A stretch of 64,000 nt of DNA, taken from contig BPHC01000001.1 of NCBI GenBank assembly GCA_026003355.1, positions 1 to 64,000 on the forward strand. Direction: 5' to 3'. Origin of the DNA: Cyclobacteriaceae bacterium. GTDB lineage: Bacteria > Bacteroidota > Bacteroidia > Cytophagales > Cyclobacteriaceae. The notes under the pieces were generated by a model. It did not search any database, was not told the origin of the DNA, and saw nothing but the letters and a program-made list of their open reading frames with translations. The position numbers were made by a program, and so were the translations under genes. Shown here in pieces: positions 36,203-48,378 of this stretch; within the stretch, counting starts at the first letter, position 1; each line of letters begins with the position of its first letter.

Positions 36203-37412
36203 AGGCCTGTATGCCGGTAATTTCCCGGCCCAGAATAAGCAGGTGAATGTCGTGCGTGCCTTCGTAGGTAATAACACTTTCCAGGTTCATCATGTGGCGC
36301 ATAATGGGGTATTCTCCGGTAATGCCCATGCCCCCGTGAATTTGCCGGGCTTCGCGTGCTATTTCCAGTGCCACCTGTACGTTGTTGCGCTTGGCCATTG
36401 AAATTTGTGCCGTGGTGGCTTTTCCTTCGTTCATCAACACACCCAGGCGCCAGTTTAAAAGTTGTGCCTTGGTTATTTCGGTAAGCATTTCGGCCAGCTT
36501 CTTCTGAATGAGCTGAAACGAGGCAATGGGCTTGCCGAACTGAATGCGCTCGAGGGCGTAACGCCTGGCCGATTCATAGCAGTCCATTGCCGCACCAATT
36601 GCTCCCCAGGCTATGCCGTACCGGGCCGAGTCCAGGCACATCATAGGGGCACCCAGGCCGCTCTTTCCGGTCAGCAGGTTTTCTTTGGGTACTTTTACAT
36701 TGTCAAAAACCAGCTCGCCCGTGGTGCTGGCACGCAGCGACCATTTGCCGTGTGTTTCGGGTGTGGTAAAACCGGGCATGCCACGCTCCACAATCAGTCC
36801 GTGTATGCGGCCCTGTTCGTTCTTGGCCCACACTACGGCCACATCGGCTTTCGGGGCATTGCTAATCCACATCTTGGCCCCGTTCAGCAGATAATGGTCG
36901 CCCATATCCTTAAAATGGGTAACCATGCCGCCCGGGTTTGATCCGTAGTCCGGTTCGGTAAGGCCAAAGCAGCCCAGCCATTCTCCGCTGGCCAGCCTGG
37001 GCAGATATTTTTTACGCTGTTCTTCGGTGCCGAACTTGTAAATAGGATACATGACCAGCGAACCCTGCACCGAGGCTGTTGAGCGCATGCCCGAGTCGCC
37101 CCGCTCAATCTCCTGCATAATGAGCCCGTACGAAATATAGTCAAGTCCGCCGCCACCATATTCAACCGGAATGGTGGGGCCAAAGGCACCGATTTCGCCA
37201 AATTTTTTTACAATTTCATAAGGAAAATAAGCCCGCTGGGCCCAGTCTTCAATAAAAGGCGTGATTTCCTTCTTTACAAAAGTGCGTATGCTGCTGCGAA
37301 TCAGTTTCTGCTCTTCGGTAAGCAGGTCGTCAATGCCATAAAAATCGGGGTGTTCAAAGAGGTCCTGCTTAAGCGATTTTTTTGCCGGAGCTTCGGTGCT
37401 GTGCGATGCCAT
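36195..37412 (-). CDS. Acyl-CoA dehydrogenase, glutaryl-CoA dehydrogenase-like
   Basis: About 405 residues from ATG 37412 ('[12 protein letters not shown]'); an in-frame codon at 37469 adds an unlikely extension. '[20 protein letters not shown]' is the FAD/substrate-binding signature, '[21 protein letters not shown]' the second, and '[26 protein letters not shown]' contains the catalytic Glu and the ending typical of GCDH. GCDH oxidatively decarboxylates glutaryl-CoA to crotonyl-CoA in lysine and tryptophan breakdown. The substrate is assigned by family resemblance. It is divergent from the tryptophan dioxygenase family gene, which fits the same pathway. Confidence 0.87.
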   Translation of the reverse strand: [405 protein letters not shown]

Positions 37413-37487
37413 GTATTTTTTTACTTTGGTGTGCATTTGCCGGCATAAAACGGCAAATTTATCCGGCAAATTTAAACATTACCCATT

Positions 37488-38447
37488 GTGAAAAAACACG
37501 AACAGCCACCTTCTTTGGATTACAGCGTGCAGCTTAAAAAACTGCAGGAAAAGTACGAGGCCATGGGCCAGGACCTGTCGTCATACCTGGATGGTCTTTT
37601 GTATTCCGATTACCTTACCTATTGGGATTACATTCATCTGGACACCCTGCTGAGCCTGCAAACACCTCGCACGCGTTTTAAGGACGAAATGGTGTTTATT
37701 GTGTATCATCAGATAACCGAGCTTTATTTCAGGCTTATCCGATGGGAACTGGAGCAGATAGCCACCCATGCCCATCCCGATGCATCTTTTGTCAGTGCGC
37801 GGCTTGCCCGCATCATCCGTTATTTTAAAAATCTTACCGGATCGTTCGACATCATGACCGAAGGCATGGATAAGGAACAGTTCCTGAAATTCCGAATGGC
37901 CCTGCTGCCTGCCAGCGGCTTTCAGTCGGCCCAGTATCGGCTTATTGAAATTGCCTGTACCGACATGATTAACCTTGTGGCAATTGAAGAGCGGGATAGC
38001 ATAAGCAACCAGTCCGATGTGGATGAATTGCTGGCCCACCTGTACTGGCGAAGAGGCGCCACTGAGCTGGCCACCGGGCAAAAGACCCTCACGCTGCGGC
38101 AGTTTGAAGAAAAATACATGGAGCTGTTTCGGAAAGCCGGGCGGGATTTTGGTGGATCTAACCTTAATGCCCTGTTGCGCAAACATTATGCAGGTAATAC
38201 CGAAGTGGCCGGCAGGCTGCGTGAACTCGACACCCTGGCCAATGTGTTGTGGCCTTTGGCTCATCTCAGGTCGGCCGCGCGCTATTTGCAGAAAGACCCG
38301 GAAGATATTAAAGCCACCGGCGGAACCAACTGGCAAAAATACCTGCCGCCCCGTTTTCAGAAGATCATCTTTTTTCCGGATTTATGGACTGAAACCGAAA
38401 AAGCCGAATGGGGCCGGGCTGCGTTTGCCAGACCGGTACCGGAGTAG
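37488..38447 (+). CDS. Tryptophan 2,3-dioxygenase family protein
   Basis: 319 residues, all-helical. 'LSLQTPRTRFKDEMVFIVYHQITELYFRLIRWELEQI' is the substrate/haem pocket region of TDO; 'LWPLAHLRSAARYL' and 'GTNWQKYLPPRFQKIIFFPDLW' match the C-terminal haem-side region. TDO opens the indole ring of tryptophan to give N-formylkynurenine. Some family members have other roles, so the precise reaction is inferred. GTG at 37488 is the start; the divergent GCDH-like gene lies 75 bp away. Confidence 0.82.
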   Translation: MKKHEQPPSLDYSVQLKKLQEKYEAMGQDLSSYLDGLLYSDYLTYWDYIHLDTLLSLQTPRTRFKDEMVFIVYHQITELYFRLIRWELEQIATHAHPDASFVSARLARIIRYFKNLTGSFDIMTEGMDKEQFLKFRMALLPASGFQSAQYRLIEIACTDMINLVAIEERDSISNQSDVDELLAHLYWRRGATELATGQKTLTLRQFEEKYMELFRKAGRDFGGSNLNALLRKHYAGNTEVAGRLRELDTLANVLWPLAHLRSAARYLQKDPEDIKATGGTNWQKYLPPRFQKIIFFPDLWTETEKAEWGRAAFARPVPE

Positions 38448-38584
38448 GACTCCGGATTTGAAGAAATTGCAAATCCGGAATGCAATTCCGGATTTTACAT
38501 TCATCTTTTGGCAAAATCTGACCACCGGCAGCATCGGATTTTTTGATGCCAATGCGTAATTTTAACCTGTGTAACCAGCCGCAA

Positions 38585-40357
38585 ATGCGTTTTTCGGCTA
38601 TTGTCCTGTATCTCTTTTGCATTACGCCCGCCTTTGCACAGCAGGTGCGCGTTACCTGGCACGATCAGGCACATCGCCACGTAAAAGAAGTGTTTCAGGT
38701 CATTGACACAATAAGCAACATCCGCAACGGCGCATACACCTCGTACTTTCTCAATGGCAATACAGAATCGCGGGGCGCTTTCAAAAACAACAAAACAGTG
38801 GGGTTATGGGAATTTTTTTACGAGTCGGGTAATATAAAAATGAAAGGTGAACTGGCCAACAACACCAATACCGGACACTGGGTATTTTTTTACGAAAACG
38901 GTGAGAAGAGCATGGAGGGTGTTATGAATGGTTCGGTACGCGAAGGAAACTGGGTGTATTATTACGAAAACGGAGCCATAAAAGAAACAGGTTTTTACCG
39001 TTCGGGCAAACGCCATGGTGTATGGAAAAGCTATTATGAAGACGGCACACTTAAAAGCGATGGTGAGTTTACCGAAGATTACGGCCTGGTTACCGAATAC
39101 TACCACTCCGGCAAAATAGCCGGGCAGGGGCCCCGGCTGGGTCCACGCAAAACAGGCCGCTGGCGATACTATAGCGAAGCCGATGGCACCCTGGTTAGCG
39201 AAGGCGATTACCGCAACGGGCGAAAGACCGGTGAATGGACCACCTACTATCCATCGGGCAGGGTGGCGTCATGCGGCAGCTATTCCGAAGACGAACCCGA
39301 AGGTGCATGGACCTATTATCATCCGAACGGAAACGTTGCCTCCAACGGAAACTTCGTTGCAGGCAGAAAAGATGGCTATTGGGTGAGCTTTGATGCCAGC
39401 GGGCAAAAAACAAGCGAGGCACATTTCAAGGAAGGAAACGGTCATTACCGCGAATACTATCCCTCGGGTAAACTCAGGGTTAGCGGCAACATGAGCGGCA
39501 ATAACCGCGAAGGAGAGTGGCTGTTTTACCGGGAAGACGGTACCCTGGAAGGGCGCTGCGAATATACTGCGAACAGGGGGCGCTACACCGGTTTTTACCC
39601 CAACGGAGCTTTGCAGACACGGGGTGATATGGAGGGAGAGAGGAAAATGGGATCATGGGAAATTTTTGATGCCACCGGTAAGCTTACAGGTTACTACCGG
39701 CCATACTACGATGACCCCGGCCTTATGGATGAGATTGTAAAGCTGTCGAAAAGTGTTCAGCGTACTTCAGCACCGCGCAGGGGTTTTGGGTATTTTACCG
39801 AGCGCACCAACGAATTCAAAGGCATTATTTTAAGCGGTAACCCCATGTTTGTATTTGCCGGCCGTTTGCCTGCAGCCGTAGAGTTTTACAACCAGGAACG
39901 GCTGGGACATGAATTTGAATTTACCGGCATACGCGATCCCTTTTTTGTGGCTGATAAAAATATTGTTAACGACAAACCCTATAAGCGCGGCTACGCCATG
40001 GTAGTGCGCCAAAAGTTTTACAATCCGAAAAAAGCCGGCATGTGGTATTTTGCGCATGAGTTGCGGTTTACCAATCTGGGACACTTTGTCAACGAAGAAA
40101 TAGCCCCCGACAATGTGGTTACTTTCAGTGCCTCGGAGCAACGCATTCAATACGGCCTGTTAACCGGATACCGCTTTATGCAGCGCAACAACCGGAAAGG
40201 ATTTACCCTCGATGTTTTTGCCGGTGCCGGTTTCGGGTACCGATCCTTCGATGCCTCGCCACAAAGCCAGCCATATTTTGAGGGTATTAACCAGAGCCCG
40301 CTGGTAGTAACTTTTCAGGGAGGGTTTTACTTTGGTCATGTGTTTCAGGCCCGATAA
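38585..40357 (+). CDS. MORN/YwqK-repeat envelope protein with C-terminal barrel-like region
   Basis: About 590 residues from ATG 38585, chosen because 'MRFSAIVLYLFCITPAFAQ' is a complete signal peptide; in-frame starts at 38543 and 38552 would precede it. Residues about 35-380 hold some 13 imperfect repeats of about 23 residues of the form 'G-W--YY-nG-l---G-y--g---G' (MORN-like, YwqK antitoxin-type), a beta-strand array. The final 200 residues carry strands such as 'MWYFAHELRFTNLGHFVNE', 'IQYGLLTGYRFMQ' and 'FTLDVFAGAGFGYRSF' ending in 'GGFYFGHVFQAR', resembling an outer-membrane barrel. Function is unknown. Confidence 0.75.
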   Translation: MRFSAIVLYLFCITPAFAQQVRVTWHDQAHRHVKEVFQVIDTISNIRNGAYTSYFLNGNTESRGAFKNNKTVGLWEFFYESGNIKMKGELANNTNTGHWVFFYENGEKSMEGVMNGSVREGNWVYYYENGAIKETGFYRSGKRHGVWKSYYEDGTLKSDGEFTEDYGLVTEYYHSGKIAGQGPRLGPRKTGRWRYYSEADGTLVSEGDYRNGRKTGEWTTYYPSGRVASCGSYSEDEPEGAWTYYHPNGNVASNGNFVAGRKDGYWVSFDASGQKTSEAHFKEGNGHYREYYPSGKLRVSGNMSGNNREGEWLFYREDGTLEGRCEYTANRGRYTGFYPNGALQTRGDMEGERKMGSWEIFDATGKLTGYYRPYYDDPGLMDEIVKLSKSVQRTSAPRRGFGYFTERTNEFKGIILSGNPMFVFAGRLPAAVEFYNQERLGHEFEFTGIRDPFFVADKNIVNDKPYKRGYAMVVRQKFYNPKKAGMWYFAHELRFTNLGHFVNEEIAPDNVVTFSASEQRIQYGLLTGYRFMQRNNRKGFTLDVFAGAGFGYRSFDASPQSQPYFEGINQSPLVVTFQGGFYFGHVFQAR

Positions 40358-40366
40358 GTATCTTTG
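40331..40366 (+). promoter_or_regulatory. Promoter of the COG2509-type flavoprotein gene
   Basis: TTTG at 40331-40334, a 24-bp spacer and TATCTTTG at 40359-40366 (exact TAnnTTTG). The position shows that translation should start at ATG 40406, not at the in-frame codon 40364. Confidence 0.5.
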
Positions 40367-40405
40367 TGCCCGTTGGTGAAGGATAACTACCTTCCGCAAA
40401 CTGAT

Positions 40406-41968
40406 ATGGAAATTATACTTACCCCTTCCGAGGCTTTCGGAAGCAGGCGGCTGGAAGAGGTGTTGTTTGAAAAAACAGGCCTCGACAAAACCAGGTGGCG
40501 CATCATTCCGCGCAAGCGCTCTATTGACGCACGCGGCAGGAAAGTACGCGTGCGGGTTATGATTGATGTGGTGCCGGCTGACGGGCCCTTTCCGGACATT
40601 TCCTGGCAAAAGCCCGGCAATTATGTAGGCAATGCCGAGCCGGTTATCATTGTTGGTTGCGGCCCGGCCGGTTTGTTTGCAGCGCTTCGACTCATTGAAA
40701 AAGGGCTCAAACCCATAATACTTGAAAGGGGATCGGCAGTACAGCCACGCCGGCGCGATCTGGCGGCCATAAACCGGTTCCATCAGGTTAATCCCGAGTC
40801 GAACTATTGTTTTGGCGAAGGAGGAGCAGGCACCTATTCCGATGGAAAATTATACACCCGCTCCACCAAACGCGGCAGCGTAAAACACATTCTCGAGGTG
40901 CTTGTGGCCCACGGTGCCCGCCATGATATTTTGATTGATGCCCACCCGCATATTGGCACCAATAAACTTCCCGGGCTTATTGAACAAATGCGCCAAACCT
41001 TGCTTGCATGCGGAGGGGAGATATACTTTAACACAAGGGTTGACGATTTACTGATACGCAATGGCTGTGTGACCGGAGTGGTAACACAGCATAACGATGT
41101 GGTGCAGGCCCGGGCCGTTATTTTGGCTACAGGGCATTCAGCACGAGATGTGTTCAGGTTGTTGCAGGTCAGGGGACTGGCACTGCAGGTTAAGCCATTT
41201 GCACTGGGTGTTAGGGTAGAACATCCGCAACAACTAATTGATGCCATTCAGTACCATTGTTCGTCCACGCGCGATTACTGGCTGCCGGCCGCACCTTACA
41301 GCCTCACCGCCCGGGCAAATAATCCGGCCGGGCGTGGGGTGTTTTCTTTTTGTATGTGCCCGGGCGGGTTTATTGTGCCAGCAGCTACCTGGCCCGGTGA
41401 GGTGGTGGTTAACGGCATGTCGCCCTCCCGCCGGGACTCGCGGTTTGCCAACAGCGGTATTGTGGTAGCGGTCTCCCCGGCCGACTTTAAACCGTATTCC
41501 GAACACGGTGCCCTTGCCGGTGTGTATTTTCAGGCCGATATAGAAGAAAAAGCCTGCCAGGCTGCCGGCGGTACCCAGGCAGCTCCGGCCCTGCGGCTTA
41601 CCGACTTTCTGCATAACCGGCTTTCGGGCTCACTGCCAGAATGTTCATACCAGCCCGGGTTAACGGCTGCTGACTTCCGGTATTTTTTACCCCCTTTTAT
41701 ACTCGAAGCACTGCAGGAAGGATTTAAAGTTTTTGGAAAAAAAATGCGCGGATACCTTACGGAAGAAGCTGTAGTAGTAGGGGTTGAAAGCCGTACTTCA
41801 TCACCTGTGCGTATACCACGCCACGAAGCAACCCTGCAGCATCCACAGGTAAACGGGTTGTTTCCTTGCGGAGAAGGTGCCGGTTATGCCGGTGGCATCG
41901 TTTCGGCAGCATTGGATGGTGAACGTTGTGCCGAGGCGGCTGCTGTATTTATAAAACAAAAATTTTAA
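40406..41968 (+). CDS. FAD-dependent oxidoreductase (COG2509 type)
   Basis: About 520 residues. A small N-terminal domain of about 75 residues ('IILTPSEAFGSRRLEEVLFEKTG') precedes the FAD-binding Rossmann motif 'PVIIVGCGPAGLFAALRLIEKGLKPIILERG' and 'YCFGEGGAGTYSDGKLYTR'. A C-terminal 'LFPCGEGAGYAGGIVSAALDGERCAEAA' closes the FAD site. This layout is the uncharacterised FAD-dependent dehydrogenase family, in which the N-terminal domain and the FAD domain always occur together; the reaction is not known. The CoA-binding protein gene follows after 3 bp. Confidence 0.85.
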   Translation: MEIILTPSEAFGSRRLEEVLFEKTGLDKTRWRIIPRKRSIDARGRKVRVRVMIDVVPADGPFPDISWQKPGNYVGNAEPVIIVGCGPAGLFAALRLIEKGLKPIILERGSAVQPRRRDLAAINRFHQVNPESNYCFGEGGAGTYSDGKLYTRSTKRGSVKHILEVLVAHGARHDILIDAHPHIGTNKLPGLIEQMRQTLLACGGEIYFNTRVDDLLIRNGCVTGVVTQHNDVVQARAVILATGHSARDVFRLLQVRGLALQVKPFALGVRVEHPQQLIDAIQYHCSSTRDYWLPAAPYSLTARANNPAGRGVFSFCMCPGGFIVPAATWPGEVVVNGMSPSRRDSRFANSGIVVAVSPADFKPYSEHGALAGVYFQADIEEKACQAAGGTQAAPALRLTDFLHNRLSGSLPECSYQPGLTAADFRYFLPPFILEALQEGFKVFGKKMRGYLTEEAVVVGVESRTSSPVRIPRHEATLQHPQVNGLFPCGEGAGYAGGIVSAALDGERCAEAAAVFIKQKF

Positions 41969-41971
41969 TTC

Positions 41972-42337
41972 ATGAAAAAAACAGTCATTCTCGGTGCATC
42001 GGCAAATCCGGCCCGGTACGCTTATATGGCCGCTGAAATGCTAACCCGTTACGGTCATGAAATAGCGCCCATAGGTATAAAAAAAGGTGTGGTATGCGGA
42101 GTGCCCATCCTGCCGCTTGAACAAAAACCTTATCCTGATAAAGTACACACCATAACCTTATATATCAGTCAGGTAAACCAGCAACCCTGGCTGGACTATA
42201 TTATTGCATTAAAGCCCGTGCGCATCATATTCAATCCCGGCACAGAAAATCCGGAGCTTGAACACCGTGCCCGCATGGCCGGCATTGAAATTGTTCATGG
42301 CTGCACGCTGGTTATGTTGCGCACCGGGCAGTATTGA
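41972..42337 (+). CDS. CoA-binding protein (YccU-like)
   Basis: 121 residues. 'KKTVILGASANPARYAYMAAEMLTRYGHEIAPIG' is the CoA-binding Rossmann fold start, and 'KPVRIIFNPGTENPELEHRARMAGIEIVHGCTLVMLRTGQY' the conserved C-terminus of the CoA_binding_2 family. It is the domain found at the N-terminus of succinyl-CoA ligase alpha subunits, here alone. It is probably co-transcribed with the upstream flavoprotein. Role unknown. Confidence 0.85.
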   Translation: MKKTVILGASANPARYAYMAAEMLTRYGHEIAPIGIKKGVVCGVPILPLEQKPYPDKVHTITLYISQVNQQPWLDYIIALKPVRIIFNPGTENPELEHRARMAGIEIVHGCTLVMLRTGQY

Positions 42338-42352
42338 ATTTTTGAAATAACG

Positions 42353-42850
42353 TTACCGAACCGGCTGACTATCCTTTTCCTTTTCAATGGCAATAACCGA
42401 CACGCACACTATTTTCCATTGGCCATTTATTTTTTCCAGCACACGCAGTTCTTCCTGTGCCGGCCTGATGGTATCATCGCTTACCAGCTGAACAAACCGT
42501 GCATACGCTCCGTTGCCGTATATCTTTATGGAAATCCATTTTCGTTCTATTTTGGCAGTCGAGGGTTTTGAGGTTTTAAAATAATTGGCAAACCCTTCAT
42601 GAATGGCTTCCCATCCGGCAAAGTAGTTTACATCGGTGGTATCGGCAAACGACCAGAAGGCATGGGGTACATGCGCCCAGCAATCTTTCCAGGTGTTGTA
42701 ATCAATTTCAAAGAAGGCTTTTGTTTCCCGTTCAATAAGCTGTTTAATCTTATCTTCATCACTCGGGAGCCCGGAGGCTTTGCCTCTGGACGGTGACTGG
42801 GCCCATGCGGCACAGGCCGCAAGAATAAGCAGGAACGACAGGGTTTTCAT
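42353..42850 (-). CDS. Secreted NTF2-like/SnoaL-like domain protein
   Basis: 165 residues with signal peptide 'MKTLSFLLILAACAAWAQ'. The rest follows the NTF2-like cone fold pattern: 'EDKIKQLIERETKAFFEIDYNTWKDCWAHVPHAFWSFADTT' helices, then 'KWISIKIYGNGAYARFVQLVSDD' and 'EELRVLEKINGQWKIVCVSVIAIE' strands (DUF4440/SnoaL type). Such domains bind small ligands or act as simple enzymes; no catalytic set is identifiable. It converges with the CoA-binding gene. Confidence 0.75.
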   Translation of the reverse strand: MKTLSFLLILAACAAWAQSPSRGKASGLPSDEDKIKQLIERETKAFFEIDYNTWKDCWAHVPHAFWSFADTTDVNYFAGWEAIHEGFANYFKTSKPSTAKIERKWISIKIYGNGAYARFVQLVSDDTIRPAQEELRVLEKINGQWKIVCVSVIAIEKEKDSQPVR

Positions 42851-43021
42851 GGATATTCTGGTTTATTTGCTTGTTTTACGCCTACCCGGTTTACGCTTTA
42901 AAATTTACGCATTTCGGCCCTGATTTGCCAGCAAAAAATATTCTTTATTGTAACTGACCTTTATCAGCCCCTGTATCCGGAAAATGGGCATATCTTTCTG
43001 TAAATTAAAATCCCCTGTGCC

Positions 43022-43975
43022 ATGCTTTCTGCTGATAAAATCCTGCATGTCCGCCACTTTCTGGTAAAACCCGGTAAAAAAGTTCGCCTCAGGGAATGGC
43101 CCACCAAATACAAAGGCAAGGCACTGAATAAACGCGATGCCGAAGCCCTGTTGGATGCGGGCAGAAGACAGCTTGCAGAAATTCAGGATAAACTTTATGC
43201 CCATAACCAATATAGCGTGCTCATTATTCTTCAGGCTATGGATGCTGCCGGTAAAGATGGGGCAGTTAAACACATTATGTCGGGCTTTAACCCGCTTGGG
43301 GTAAAAGTATACAGCTTTAAGGCGCCCAATGCCCACGAGCTTGACCATGATTATTTCTGGCGGCATGCGCTTGCGCTTCCTGCAAGGGGCGAAATAGCCA
43401 TCCACAACCGGTCGCACTACGAAAATGTTCTCGCAACCAGGGTGCACCCGGAATGGATACTTAATGAAAATATTCCGGGAATTGGTTCACTCAAAGATAT
43501 TGATGCCCGCTTCTGGGAGTCAAGATACAAGCAGATAAACCGGTTCGAAAAAAACCTGGCCCAGAACGGAACCATTATCATGAAATTCTTCCTGCACCTT
43601 TCCAAAAACGAACAACGAAAACGCTTCCTCGAACGAATTGAAGACCCGGCCAAAAACTGGAAGTTCTCTCTCTCCGATATCCGGGAGCGGGCTTTCTGGG
43701 ACAATTACCAGCAGGCTTATGAAACAGCTCTCGAAAAGACCTCTAAGGATTATGCCCCCTGGTACATTATTCCGGCCGATGACAAGTGGTATGCACGCCT
43801 GGCCATGGCTTACCTTATTCACCATCATTTTGAAAAGCTCAGGTTAAGCTACCCTTCGGTTACCGAAGCACAGAAACAGGAACTGGAAAAGGCCAGGCAG
43901 CAGCTGCTGGATGAACAAACCGGGGCACCCAAAGCCGGGAAAAAGAAAACCCCCGTTATACCGCCCAATACATAA
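43022..43975 (+). CDS. Polyphosphate kinase 2 family protein
   Basis: 317 residues. 'VLIILQAMDAAGKDGAVKHIMSGFNPLGVKVYSFKAPNAHELDHDYFWR' carries the Walker A-type loop AMDAAGKDG (residues 72-80) and the following PPK2 hallmark; 'GEIAIHNRSHYENVLATRVHPE' is the Walker B/lid region, and 'DWYIIPADDKWYARL'-like residues close the fold ('PWYIIPADDKWYARLAMAYLI'). PPK2 enzymes use polyphosphate to phosphorylate nucleoside mono- or diphosphates. This sequence looks like the single-domain class III group, but class cannot be settled by eye. PPK1 lies 2 kb downstream. A TATCTTTC box at 42991-42998 may be its promoter. Confidence 0.88.
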   Translation: MLSADKILHVRHFLVKPGKKVRLREWPTKYKGKALNKRDAEALLDAGRRQLAEIQDKLYAHNQYSVLIILQAMDAAGKDGAVKHIMSGFNPLGVKVYSFKAPNAHELDHDYFWRHALALPARGEIAIHNRSHYENVLATRVHPEWILNENIPGIGSLKDIDARFWESRYKQINRFEKNLAQNGTIIMKFFLHLSKNEQRKRFLERIEDPAKNWKFSLSDIRERAFWDNYQQAYETALEKTSKDYAPWYIIPADDKWYARLAMAYLIHHHFEKLRLSYPSVTEAQKQELEKARQQLLDEQTGAPKAGKKKTPVIPPNT

Positions 43976-44052
43976 AGATTTACAGGATATGGACCCGGGT
44001 TCAACCGGATGGGAGCTTGACCGGCCGGTGCCGTAATTTGTCCGAAAGGTAG

Positions 44053-46145
<2,093 letters not shown>

Positions 46146-46146
<1 letters not shown>

Positions 46147-48290
46147 TGACCCCTATGGAAACAGGAGCAAAGCCGGCACAACTACAAACCGAATTTACCG
46201 CGGTAAGCGAAAGCCGCTACATAAGCCGCGACCTGAGCTGGCTGCAGTTTAATTACCGGGTGCTGGACCAGGTACGCAAAGCTGACCGCAGCCTCTTCGA
46301 CCGCCTGAAATTCCTGTGCATCACTTCTTCCAATCTCGATGAGTTTTGCACCATCCGCCTGGGCAGCCTGTACAATTACATTGACTACGGCAAAGAGCGC
46401 TTCGATTATAGCGGCTTGCGCGAAGAGCCTTTTCGCAAACTGCTGCTCAACGCCATCCGCAACTTTGTAAACGACCAGAACGAATATTTCGTACATAAAC
46501 TCAAACCCCTGTTCCGGGAAAACGGTTTTGAAATACGTTCGTACGCTGAGCTTTCGGTCGAACATACCGCGCTGGTAAATCATTACTTCACGCGCACCGT
46601 ATTCCCCATGTTAACGCCCATGGCGTTCGATAGCTACCACACTTTTCCGGTTCTGAAAAACAACCGGCTTTTGTTTGGGGTGGTAACGGCTGTAACCCAG
46701 GATGGACAGCAGCAAAACCGCATCTCCTTCGTTCAGATACCCAGCAATATTCCCAGGTTTTTTGAAATAAAAGAAGGCAATCTGCTGGTGTTTGTTCCGG
46801 TCGAAGATATTGTAAGGCATAACATCCACAACCTGTTCAGGAATGTGGATATACGCAGCGTGAATTTGTTCAGGATAAACCGCAATGGCGACTTTACGCT
46901 GGAAGAAAGCGATGATATTGAATCGAACTTTCTGGAAGACCTGAAGCAAAAACTTAAAACCCGCCGCACCGGAAGGGTGGTGCGCATGGAGGTGCAGGGC
47001 AATGCCGATCCCTGGGTGCTAAGGCTGCTGAAAATTCAGTTCGATATTGACGACCACAACATATTCCGTATTCCGCAAAGCAGCCTGTTGGATTTAAGCG
47101 GATTGAACCAGATAATAAACCACAGCGAATTCAGGGGCAGAAGATTTAAACTACCCGACCCCATAAAACCACTTAACTATCCGGATGAAGATAAGCCCGA
47201 CCTGTTTGAAGTGCTAAAGCACCGCGATATCCTTCTCCACCACCCGTATAATTCCATGGAGCCGGTGCTGGAACTGCTGGAGCGCGCTGCCGATGATCCC
47301 GATGTGCTGTCAATAAAAATTACCCTCTACCGCGTGGCACGTGGTGGATCGCGCGTAACCAACGCACTGTACAGGGCAGCCGAAAACGGCAAGCACGTGG
47401 CTGTATTGTTCGAGGTTAAGGCGCGTTTTGATGAGGAAAACAACCTGCGCGAAGCCGAGCGGCTTCAGAAGGCCGGATGTTTCGTTATTTACGGCATGGG
47501 CAACCTCAAGACCCACACCAAGCTCATGCTTATCGTACGGAAAGAAGCCGATAACCGGGTTTACCGGTATGTGCATCTGGCCAGCGGTAATTACAACGAG
47601 GTAACCGCACGGCATTATACCGATGTGGGGTTGCTTACCTCGAAAGAAATTTATGCCAATGATGTGTCTGAGTTTTTTAATGTAATTACCGGGCACTCCC
47701 AGCCACAGGCCTACCGTAACCTTATTACCTCACCGCGCGATATGCGCATACAGCTTTGCAACCTCATCAGGCGCGAAGCCGAAAATGCCCGTGCCGGTTT
47801 ACCAGCTGGCATCGCCATTAAAGTTAATTCGCTCCAGGACAAGGAGTTTATTGACGAGCTCTATGCAGCCTCGCAGGCCGGGGTGCCCATAAGGCTTAGC
47901 GTAAGGGGCATATGCTGCCTAAGGCCGGGGCGCCCCGGGCTTAGTGAAAACATTCAGGTGGTTAGCATTGTTGGTGAGTATCTGGAACACTCGCGCATTT
48001 ACTATTTCCATAATGCCGGTAACCCCAAGGTGTTTATTGGCAGTGCCGATGCCATGGTACGCAGCTTTGACCGCAGGGTAGAGTCGCTGGTGTTGCTGGA
48101 AGAAGATGTGCTTCGCAAACAGGCTATGAACATTCTGCGGTTCAATCAGCGCGACAATGTAAATGCCTATATCATGAATGAAGACGGGACCTACACGCCA
48201 CGGCAGGCCGATGGGGAGCCCCCGTTCAACATCCATAAGGAGTTTTACAAGGTAACCCGCGAAATGCTGGCCGATGTGCGGTTGTTTTAA
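46146..48290 (+). CDS. ppk1: Polyphosphate kinase 1
   Basis: 714 residues with the four PPK1 domains. 'YISRDLSWLQFNYRVLDQVRK' is the N-terminal domain start, 'LTPMAFDSYHTFPVLKNNRLLFGV' belongs to the head domain, and two PLD-like C-terminal domains follow with 'YGMGNLKTHTKLMLIVRKE' (phosphorylated His) and 'ARHYTDVGLLT'. 'EYLEHSRIYYFHNAGNPKVFIGSADAMVRSFDRRVE' holds the second catalytic His. It reversibly makes polyphosphate from ATP at the inner membrane. ATG overlaps the gyrB stop (one shared base). Together with PPK2 and Ppx/GppA it forms a polyphosphate locus. Confidence 0.94.
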
Positions 48291-48295
48291 TAAAA

Positions 48296-48318
48296 AAACC
48301 CAGCACCAAGCCGGGTTT
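48296..48318 (-). terminator. Intrinsic terminator for minus-strand transcription
   Basis: Read on the minus strand, AAACCCGGC and GCTGGGTTT form a 9-bp stem (one G-T) with the 5-base loop TTGGT, followed by a T-rich tract (complement of the A-run at 48292-48298). It lies behind the ppx/gppA gene and the caspase remnant, and also just behind ppk1 on the plus strand, where the stem is weaker. Confidence 0.65.
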
Positions 48319-48378
48319 CTCCCTTGATATACTGGCCGATGTACAACTGTTTTGACCAGCTAAACGAATTTATTCCAT

